Assembly (NCBI GenBank): GCA_002297935.1
Contig: DBLC01000081.1
Location: 1-11,539, forward strand
Length of the DNA: 11,539 nt
Direction of reading: 5' to 3'
Source: Dialister sp. UBA734
GTDB lineage: Bacteria; Bacillota; Negativicutes; Veillonellales; Dialisteraceae
A model generated the notes under the pieces. That model did not search any database and was not told where the DNA came from. It saw nothing but the letters and a program-made list of their open reading frames with translations. A program made the position numbers and the translations under genes. This document shows, one piece after another, positions 6,625 to 11,539 of this stretch (position 1 is the first letter of the stretch; each line of letters starts with the position of its first letter).

Positions 6625-7245
6625 ATGTCTGATATCGAAGCTACTAACAAGAAAATTGAACAGGAAAAGCCCGAAGTCAGTGCGCCCACCGAAATCGGTG
6701 CGCCAAGCGAAGGCTCTGAAAAAGATATCCGCTGGTATGTAATTCATACTTACTCCGGATATGAAAACAAAGTCAAAGAAACACTGACCCGCAAAGTTCA
6801 TTCCATGGGCATGGATGATACGATTCTTGAAATTCTGCTCCCTCTTCAGGACGAAGAAGAAGAAAAAGACGGCAAGACCAAGATGGTATCCCACAAGGTA
6901 TTCCCTGGATATCTTCTGATCAAAATGGAAGTCAATGACCGCAGCTGGTATGTTGTCAGAAACACACCAGGCGTGACCGGATTCGTTGGCACCACCACTA
7001 AGCCGATTCCGCTTTCTGATGAAGAAGCTGACCGCATCATTCACGGCATGAACAAAGCAAAACCAGCAGAAGTCGACGTCAAAGTCGGCGACCGTGTCAG
7101 AATTACCAAAGGCGTATTCGAAGACCGCACGGCTGTTGTTATCGAAGTCGCTGATGACAAGACCAAGATCAAGGCTGACATCAGTAACTTTGGAACTACC
7201 ACTACGATAGAACTTGAAGCTGGTGCATTTGAACCACTTCAGTAA
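6625..7245 (+). CDS. nusG: Transcription elongation/termination factor NusG
   Basis: NusG binds RNA polymerase and affects pausing, termination and transcription-translation coupling. The 206 residues start with an acidic, Pro/Ala-rich extension (about 1-34) that many NusG proteins lack. The NGN domain follows (RWYVIHTYSGYENKVK at about 36-51; FPGYLLIKM near 93-101; NTPGVTGFVG near 113-122). The C-terminal KOW domain begins near 150 (KVGDRVRITKGVF) and ends with a short FEPLQ tail. AAAGGAGGA gives an excellent ribosome site before ATG 6625. It lies between secE and rplK, the standard place. Confidence 0.96.
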   Translation: MSDIEATNKKIEQEKPEVSAPTEIGAPSEGSEKDIRWYVIHTYSGYENKVKETLTRKVHSMGMDDTILEILLPLQDEEEEKDGKTKMVSHKVFPGYLLIKMEVNDRSWYVVRNTPGVTGFVGTTTKPIPLSDEEADRIIHGMNKAKPAEVDVKVGDRVRITKGVFEDRTAVVIEVADDKTKIKADISNFGTTTTIELEAGAFEPLQ

Positions 7246-7259
7246 TTCTATAACAGTTA

Positions 7260-7290
7260 GTGGGACTGCCTCGAACTAGGCTCGTCCCAC
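7260..7290 (+). promoter_or_regulatory. Hairpin in the nusG-rplK gap
   Basis: GTGGGAC (7260-7266) pairs with GTCCCAC (7284-7290), and inside it GCCT (7268-7271) pairs with AGGC (7278-7281). This makes a two-part stem with a 6-nt loop. No T-run follows. It sits directly before the L1-operator-like motif and is probably part of the same rplK leader. Confidence 0.55.
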
Positions 7291-7291
7291 C

Positions 7292-7324
7292 GTGGGAGGG
7301 CACGTTACAGCCCGTAAGTACCAC
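7292..7324 (+). promoter_or_regulatory. L1-operator-like motif in rplK leader
   Basis: The motif reads GTGG (7292-7295), GA, GGG (7298-7300), a 10-nt loop, CCC (7311-7313), a 7-nt asymmetric side and CCAC (7321-7324). Two short helices around an asymmetric internal loop are how ribosomal protein L1 recognises both 23S rRNA and its own mRNA. L1 is known to repress the rplK-rplA message. A second copy of the same design lies before rplA. Confidence 0.6.
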
Positions 7325-7354
7325 ATTCCCTAAAGGACAAGGAGGTGTAACATT

Positions 7355-7780
7355 ATGGCAAAGAAAATTTCTAAAGTTGTAAAACTGCAGGTTGCAGCTG
7401 GTAAAGCTACTCCAGCACCGCCAGTAGGCCCGGCCCTCGGCCAGGCAGGCGTTAACATCATGGCCTTCGTTAAAGACTTCAACGATCGCACTGCTAAGCA
7501 GGTAGGCCTGATCATCCCTGTAGAAATTACCGTTTTTGAAGATAGAAGCTTTACATTCATTTGTAAAACTCCGCCAGCAGCTGTTCTTCTGAAGAAAGCA
7601 GCTGGACTGGAAAAAGCTTCCGGTGAACCAAACAAAAACAAAGTTGGTAAAGTCACCAAAGCTCAGGTCAAGGAAATCGCTGAAACAAAGATGCCAGACC
7701 TGAATGCTAACGACGTTGAAGCAGCAATGCTCATGGTCGAAGGCACAGCCCGTTCTATGGGCATCGAAGTTGTAGACTAA
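7355..7780 (+). CDS. rplK: Ribosomal protein uL11
   Basis: L11 forms the GTPase-associated centre of the large subunit and is needed for the stringent response. The 141 residues are the normal length. The N-terminal domain opens AKKISKVVKLQVAAGKATPA and has the conserved proline-rich PPVGPALGQAGVNI (about 22-35). The C-terminal RNA-binding domain contains the TPPAAVLLKKAAG segment (near 71-83) and ends in a conserved GTARSMGIEV. AAGGAGGTG precedes ATG 7355. The leader carries an L1-type operator, so L1 probably feeds back on it. Confidence 0.97.
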   Translation: MAKKISKVVKLQVAAGKATPAPPVGPALGQAGVNIMAFVKDFNDRTAKQVGLIIPVEITVFEDRSFTFICKTPPAAVLLKKAAGLEKASGEPNKNKVGKVTKAQVKEIAETKMPDLNANDVEAAMLMVEGTARSMGIEVVD

Positions 7781-7793
7781 GACTGACCCGTTC

Positions 7794-7820
7794 GTGGCAG
7801 GGTAAGACCCCAAAGACCAC
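7794..7820 (+). promoter_or_regulatory. Second L1-operator-like motif, before rplA
   Basis: GTGG (7794-7797), CA, GGG (7800-7802), a 5-nt loop, CCC (7808-7810), a short asymmetric side and CCAC (7817-7820) repeat the architecture seen before rplK. The AGGAGGA ribosome site of rplA begins 2 nt later, so bound L1 could block translation of its own gene directly. Confidence 0.6.
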
Positions 7821-7833
7821 ATAGGAGGAAACA

Positions 7834-8538
7834 ATGGCAAAACTGACAAAGAAACAGAAAGCAGCAGCAGCCATCGTTGACAGTCATAAGCTCTATGACA
7901 TCGACGAAGCTGTAAAGCTTGTTAAAGAAGCAGCATCCGCAAAGTTTGATGAAACTGTAGAAGTTGCTTTCAACCTGAATATCAACCCGAAATACGCAGA
8001 ACAGCAGCTCCGCGGCGCTACCGTTCTTCCTGCTGGCACTGGCAAAACAAAGAAAGTTCTCGTTTTTGCTAAAGACCACAAAGAAGACGAAGCAAAAGCA
8101 GCAGGCGCTGACTACGTAGGCGGAAAAGAACTGGCCGATAAGATTATGCAGGGCTGGATGGACTTTGACGTCGTAGTAGCTACACCGGACATGATGGCCG
8201 TAGTTGGTCGTCTGGGCCGTGTACTCGGACCGAAAGGCCTCATGCCAAACCCGAAGGTTGGCACCGTAACCATGGATGTTACCAAAGCTGTCAACGAAAT
8301 CAAAGGCGGCAAGGTACAGTATCGTACCGATAAAGCAGGCAATGTACAGGTTATCATCGGCAAAGTATCCTTTGACGAAGACAAACTGAAACAGAACCTT
8401 CTGGCTATCTTCAATACCATTCAGAAAGCTCGTCCTTCCACTGTTAAGGGCGTGTACATGAAGAGCCTCACCATCAGCTCTACCATGGGACCTGGCATCC
8501 ATATGGATATCACCAAGGTAGTAGCACCAAAAGCTTAA
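7834..8538 (+). CDS. rplA: Ribosomal protein uL1
   Basis: L1 builds the mobile stalk at the E site, helping release deacylated tRNA, and represses its own mRNA. The 234 residues are normal. The basic start (AKLTKKQKAAAAIVDSHKLY) leads into the two-domain fold. Conserved parts are visible: FNLNINPKYAEQQLRG (about 47-62), the second-domain entry VVATPDMMAVVGRLGRVLGP (about 112-131), GLMPNPKVGTVT (about 133-144) and GGKVQYRTDKAGNVQ (about 154-168). TAGGAGGAAACA precedes ATG 7834. Confidence 0.97.
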   Translation: MAKLTKKQKAAAAIVDSHKLYDIDEAVKLVKEAASAKFDETVEVAFNLNINPKYAEQQLRGATVLPAGTGKTKKVLVFAKDHKEDEAKAAGADYVGGKELADKIMQGWMDFDVVVATPDMMAVVGRLGRVLGPKGLMPNPKVGTVTMDVTKAVNEIKGGKVQYRTDKAGNVQVIIGKVSFDEDKLKQNLLAIFNTIQKARPSTVKGVYMKSLTISSTMGPGIHMDITKVVAPKA

Positions 8539-8558
8539 TTAACCTATTTACACTTAGC

Positions 8559-8660
8559 TTAAGACCGGCGGTAAGAAATTTTAAAGGGCCAAGGCCCGCC
8601 TCCCGAGGCTGAGTACTGCAAAGCCAGTACACGACCTCGCGAGCGTTGCGAGGTCGTTTT
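8559..8660 (+). ncRNA. Ribosomal L10 leader of rplJ-rplL
   Basis: Downstream of rplA lies a structured leader. AAGACCGGCGGTAAG near 8561-8575 and CCCGCCTCCCGAGGCTGAG near 8595-8613 match the sequence style of the L10 leader known upstream of rplJ in Firmicutes. GGCGG (8567-8571) can pair with CCGCC (8596-8600). GTACTG (8613-8618) pairs with CAGTAC (8625-8630). The leader ends in a terminator hairpin. In this family the L10-L12 complex binds the leader to limit expression. Confidence 0.75.
8631..8660 (+). terminator. Attenuator hairpin before rplJ
   Basis: ACGACCTCGC (8631-8640) and GCGAGGTCGT (8648-8657) form a perfect 10-bp stem with a 7-nt loop, followed by T residues to 8660. It lies inside the L10 leader and 44 nt before rplJ, so it is most likely a regulated attenuator. 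The short T-run would allow partial readthrough. Confidence 0.8.
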
Positions 8661-8704
8661 AGCTAACGTGATAAATATAAATCCATTAGCAGAGGAGGTG
8701 TACT

Positions 8705-9253
8705 ATGAGCGAAGAAAAGTATGAAGTAAGAATTCGTCCAGAAAAGGAAGCCGTTGTTGCCGAAATGAAGGAAAAACTGGCATCCCAGGGCGTTATTCTT
8801 CTGTCCTTCAACAAACTGGATGTAAAGAATGCGATGCTTCTCCGTCGTAAGTTCCTTGCACACGGTGTTGAATACAAGGTTATTAAAAACACACTGACTC
8901 GTATCGCAGCTGACGAACTTGGTCTCGAAGGCCTCGACGATCTGCTTCAGGGCCCGAATGGTCTTGCAACCTGCAAAGACGATCCGGTAGCACCGGCAGC
9001 AGCTCTGAAAGAATTCCTGAAAGAAACCAAGAGCGAAGCTATCACAGTCAAAGCTGGCGTACTCGATGGCAAAGTCATCGACGCAAAAGCTGTTCAGGCA
9101 CTGGCAGACCTGCCATCCAAGGAACAGCTTCTGGGTATGGTTGCAGCAACCCTGCTGGCTCCTATCACTGGACTGGCACGTGCCCTCAACGGCAATATTC
9201 AGAACCTCGCATATGCTCTCGAAGCACTGCGTAAACAGAAAGAATCTGCGTAA
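8705..9253 (+). CDS. rplJ: Ribosomal protein uL10
   Basis: L10 is the base of the ribosomal stalk and holds the L7/L12 dimers. The 182 residues are near the family norm. The N-terminal rRNA-binding domain includes LRRKFLAHGVEYKVIKNTLT (about 46-65). The C-terminal helix that carries L12 dimers is at about 150-180 (LARALNGNIQNLAYALEALR). AGAGGAGGTG precedes ATG 8705. The L10 leader upstream implies autogenous control. rplL follows after 35 nt. Confidence 0.96.
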   Translation: MSEEKYEVRIRPEKEAVVAEMKEKLASQGVILLSFNKLDVKNAMLLRRKFLAHGVEYKVIKNTLTRIAADELGLEGLDDLLQGPNGLATCKDDPVAPAAALKEFLKETKSEAITVKAGVLDGKVIDAKAVQALADLPSKEQLLGMVAATLLAPITGLARALNGNIQNLAYALEALRKQKESA

Positions 9254-9288
9254 GATTTACGCATAAATATTCCATGGAGGAAATAAAA

Positions 9289-9657
9289 ATGACTAACGAA
9301 GAAATCCTTAATGCTATTGCAGAAATGTCCGTTCTCGAACTCTCTGAACTCGTAAAAGCTATCGAAGACAAATTCGGTGTATCCGCAGCAGCTCCAGTAG
9401 CTGTAGCAGCAGCAGCTCCAGCAGCAGCAGCAGCTGAAGAAGAAAAATCCGAATTCGACGTTATCCTCAAAGACGTTGGCGCTCAGAAGATCCAGGTTAT
9501 CAAAGCCGTTCGTGAAATCACCGGCCTTGGCCTGAAAGATGCTAAAGCTGTAGTTGACGGCGCTCCGAAAGAAGTTAAAACCGGCGTAGCTAAAGCTGAA
9601 GCTGAAGAAATGAAGAAGAAACTCGAAGCTGCAGGCGCTACCGTAGAACTGAAATAA
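9289..9657 (+). CDS. rplL: Ribosomal protein bL12 (L7/L12)
   Basis: L7/L12 is the multicopy stalk protein that recruits translation factors. The 122 residues show the N-terminal dimerisation domain (about 1-32), an Ala/Pro hinge (about 33-53), and the C-terminal factor-binding domain from EFDVILKDVGAQKIQVIKAV, including GLGLKDAKAVVDGAP. I chose ATG 9289. The in-frame ATG 9274 is itself part of the GGAGGAA ribosome site (9277-9283) for the later start. A strong terminator follows directly, so this unit ends here instead of running into rpoB. Confidence 0.97.
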   Translation: MTNEEILNAIAEMSVLELSELVKAIEDKFGVSAAAPVAVAAAAPAAAAAEEEKSEFDVILKDVGAQKIQVIKAVREITGLGLKDAKAVVDGAPKEVKTGVAKAEAEEMKKKLEAAGATVELK

Positions 9658-9685
9658 TCATTGCGGCATAGCTCAAGCATGCGAT

Positions 9686-9717
9686 AAAAACGGACTCCGT
9701 GAGGAGTCCGTTTTTTT
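9686..9717 (+). terminator. Terminator after rplL
   Basis: CGGACTCC (9691-9698) and GGAGTCCG (9703-9710) form a perfect stem with a GTGA loop, extended by five A-T pairs and followed by seven T residues (9711-9717). This is a strong intrinsic terminator that closes the ribosomal-protein unit. Confidence 0.95.
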
Positions 9718-9738
9718 GTAGTATAAAAATAGTATGAA

Positions 9739-9767
9739 TTTAAAAAAGCGAGGAATTATCTTATAAT
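9739..9767 (+). promoter_or_regulatory. Probable promoter of xseAB
   Basis: TTTAAA (9739-9744), a 17-bp spacer and a perfect TATAAT (9762-9767) lie between the rplL terminator and xseA. Transcription would start near 9774, about 40 nt before the xseA start codon. Confidence 0.55.
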
Positions 9768-9812
9768 ATGGTAAGTTGAATTATACAAAATATGCTGAAA
9801 AGGAGAAATGAT

Positions 9813-10952
9813 ATGGATACACAAGGATATTCTGTCAGTGATATCAATCGGCATATCCGGGAGATTTTTGAGCGCCATGAAGAGTTGTCTAAAATTCCTG
9901 TGGTTGGTGAAATCTCCAATTTCAAGAGATATGCATCGGGCCATTGCTATTTTACGCTGAAAGATGCCAGTTCCGCTTTGCGGTGTGTCATGTTTCGTGG
10001 ATATGCAGATAAAATGAGATTCGTCCCCAAGAATGGGCAGAAGGTAGTTGCGTTTGGTTCTATTTCTGTCTACGAGAGAGATGGGGCCTATCAGCTGCAG
10101 GTGATGGCTATGCGGCCCGATGGCATTGGCAGCCTGATGCAGGCTTACGAAGCCCTCAAAGAAAAACTCTTGCAAGAAGGTCTATTTGAACAGTCGCGGA
10201 AGAAACCGCTACCCCTTCTTCCAAAGACAATTGGCGTAGTGACATCTTCTTCCGGTGCAGCTGTCCATGATATCATCACCGTTTCCCGGAGACGAAATCC
10301 GGGCGTCAGGATTCTTCTCTATCCGGTAAAGGTACAGGGAGAGGAAGCGGCCGGTGAAATTGTAAAGGCCATCGAGTTCTTTAACCGGACAAAATTGGCA
10401 GAGCTTCTGATTGTAGGCCGTGGCGGCGGTTCTATAGAAGACCTGTGGGCTTTTAATGAAGAACCGGTAGTACGGGCTGTCGCTGCATCCGATATTCCCG
10501 TGATCAGCGCCGTAGGGCATGAAACAGACTTTACCCTTTGTGATTTTGCTGCTGACAGACGAGCGGCCACCCCTTCCCAGGCTGCTGAAATCGCTGTCAT
10601 TGATGTCAATGCCTATAAGAATGGGATTGCTTCTCTGATAGAGCGTGGTAAGAATTGTCTGCAAAATAAAATATCCGACCAGATGCAATTCCGTGACAGT
10701 CTGCATCAGGAAATGGTTCATACCATGTCTACGATACTGGAGCAGAAGAAGCATCAGTTTGTCCTCCTGACGGCCAAATTGAACGCATTAAGCCCATTGG
10801 CTGTCATGGCGCGTGGATATACTATGACATGGAAAGAGGACCATACGCCTGTAGCGAACGTCGATCAGGTAGCTATAGGAGATACAATGACAACAGTGGT
10901 AACCAACGGTACAATCCAGTCCGTCGTATGTGATGTACAGAAGAAAGCGTGA
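9813..10952 (+). CDS. xseA: Exonuclease VII large subunit
   Basis: XseA is the catalytic subunit of exonuclease VII, which degrades single-stranded DNA from both ends and acts in repair. The 379 residues begin with an OB-fold DNA-binding domain (about 5-105; VVGEISNFKRYASGHCYFTL). The catalytic domain has GVVTSSSGAAVHDI (141-154), GRGGGSIEDLWAFN (202-215), GHETDFT (235-241) and DRRAATPSQAAE (248-259). A coiled-coil arm (about 263-325) and a C-terminal segment, LSPLAVMARGY (326-336) onward, follow. The chain is some 60-70 residues shorter than typical XseA, mainly in the coiled-coil arm. I chose ATG 9813, 8 nt after AAGGAG. The upstream in-frame ATG 9792 lies before that site. It overlaps or abuts xseB. 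Confidence 0.94.
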   Translation: MDTQGYSVSDINRHIREIFERHEELSKIPVVGEISNFKRYASGHCYFTLKDASSALRCVMFRGYADKMRFVPKNGQKVVAFGSISVYERDGAYQLQVMAMRPDGIGSLMQAYEALKEKLLQEGLFEQSRKKPLPLLPKTIGVVTSSSGAAVHDIITVSRRRNPGVRILLYPVKVQGEEAAGEIVKAIEFFNRTKLAELLIVGRGGGSIEDLWAFNEEPVVRAVAASDIPVISAVGHETDFTLCDFAADRRAATPSQAAEIAVIDVNAYKNGIASLIERGKNCLQNKISDQMQFRDSLHQEMVHTMSTILEQKKHQFVLLTAKLNALSPLAVMARGYTMTWKEDHTPVANVDQVAIGDTMTTVVTNGTIQSVVCDVQKKA

Positions 10953-10957
10953 ACCCT

Positions 10958-11194
10958 ATGACAGTAGATACAGAAAATATTTCCTTTGAAAAAGCCATCG
11001 ATTTATTGCAGAAACAGATTGAACAGTTGCAGAATGGGAATCTTTCGCTGGAAGATTCTCTGAAAACATTTCGGGATGCTGTAGAACTCAGCCGGATCTG
11101 CAATGCCAAACTGGATTCTGCCCAGGAAGAAGTTAAGAAGATTGTGGCTAATGAGAATGGCAAGGATTATGAACTGGAAGACTTTGAGGCATGA
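10958..11194 (+). CDS. xseB: Exonuclease VII small subunit
   Basis: XseB is the small partner whose copies bind along the XseA coiled-coil arm. This 78-residue, acidic, helical protein shows the family pattern: ISFEKAIDLLQKQIEQLQNG, then NLSLEDSLKTFRDAVELSR and a charged tail. The start is uncertain. ATG 10958 lies 5 nt past the xseA stop; GTG 10949 would overlap that stop by four bases (GTGA), a common coupling arrangement, and add three residues. Neither has a strong ribosome site. No terminator follows closely. In many relatives an isoprenoid gene (ispA) comes next; here only non-coding sequence does. Confidence 0.9.
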   Translation: MTVDTENISFEKAIDLLQKQIEQLQNGNLSLEDSLKTFRDAVELSRICNAKLDSAQEEVKKIVANENGKDYELEDFEA

Positions 11195-11539
11195 GCAACC
11201 TGAGTAACTTGTATTACTATGGCCATTGCTTACTTAAATTCAACGAATTTCTAATACAAAGAGGTTGTTTTTAGGGGTGGCTATTTCGTTTATATAGATA
11301 GAGGGGAAATGTTGATGGTTGTTTGTTGTCAGTTGTTGGGTTTGCCTGCCAAGCCCTTTTTGTGATAACCTGCTAAGAAGAAAGAGGCATTGGTTTAGGG
11401 GTTAAGGTTTAACTGCTAACCCATAACCCCCAAACCTTAAACCCATGCCGCTGTGTATTTGTGCAGATTGCATCAAAAGAACCTGGAGCATACACCTAAC
11501 AACCAACAACAGACAACCAACAAATTAGAAATAATGAAA
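11195..11539. other. Gene-free region after xseB
   Basis: No open frame of useful length and no clear intrinsic terminator was seen in these 345 bases. The part from 11247 to the window end is dominated by the nested inverted repeats. The composition is skewed in patches: G/T-rich near 11310-11345, then A/C-rich near 11490-11524, as expected of a long hairpin. Confidence 0.6.
11247..11532. repeat. Nested inverted-repeat region
   Basis: Three sets of inverted repeats share one centre. Outer: ATTTCTAAT (11247-11255) with ATTAGAAAT (11524-11532). Middle: 11311-11340 with 11495-11524, matching at 24 of 30 positions by hand count, in a GTTGTT/AACAAC-rich sequence. Inner: TTAAGGTTT (11402-11410) with AAACCTTAA (11432-11440), extended by GGCATTGGTTT (11386-11396) against AAACCCATGCC (11439-11449) with one mismatch. 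No open frame or transposase is present. It may be a non-autonomous palindromic element or a structured intergenic repeat. Confidence 0.5.

Noticed and set aside
7777..8502. 241-codon - strand open frame
   Set aside because: It is a shadow of rplA caused by that gene's codon bias; the rplA product is unmistakable.
11397..11444. Telomere-like or CRISPR-like repeat
   Set aside because: There are too few units, with no regular spacers, and the pattern is explained by inverted repeats.

Overview
The window looks like chromosomal DNA from a Negativicutes bacterium (Veillonellaceae-like; Dialister or a close relative is my guess, not proven). The main clue is an OmpM-type outer-membrane protein: signal peptide, SLH domain, coiled coil, then a beta-barrel ending in Phe. 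This architecture is typical of diderm Firmicutes. The ribosomal-protein genes, Shine-Dalgarno sites and leaders are all Firmicutes-like.

Layout. 1-465 is a gene-free leader with short AACCCTTAA-type repeats at its left edge and a good promoter and operator-like repeat near its right end. 466-1755 is ompM on the + strand, closed by a terminator that probably also serves the convergent operon. 1945-5782 is a three-gene ABC importer on the - strand, transcribed ATPase, lipoprotein, fused permease. It is of the iron(III)/thiamine/phosphonate type and its substrate is not settled by sequence. The 214-nt gap between ATPase and lipoprotein genes carries interlocking inverted repeats that could form a pseudoknot or a switch. 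5783-6178 is a divergent control region with tandem promoters, a terminator-like hairpin and an inverted repeat. 6179-9657 is the conserved run rpmG-secE-nusG-rplK-rplA-rplJ-rplL. It has two matching L1-operator motifs (before rplK and rplA), an L10 leader with an attenuator before rplJ, and a strong terminator after rplL. 9813-11194 is xseA-xseB (exonuclease VII), with its own promoter. 11195-11539 has no gene and holds a nested set of inverted repeats.

How it works together. The central cluster supplies ribosomal stalk and L1/L11 proteins, the SecE translocase subunit and the NusG elongation factor, with feedback sites for L1 and L10 visible in the mRNA. The two flanking transcription units are independent: nutrient or metal uptake on the left, DNA repair on the right. 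Unusually, rpoB does not follow rplL; a terminator and xseA do.

I found no mobile element with a transposase, no CRISPR array, no tRNA or rRNA, and no convincing new protein system. The points most worth a second look are non-coding: the interlocking repeats at 4682-4802, the nested palindromic region at 11247-11532, and the promoter-hairpin-promoter arrangement at 6018-6123.
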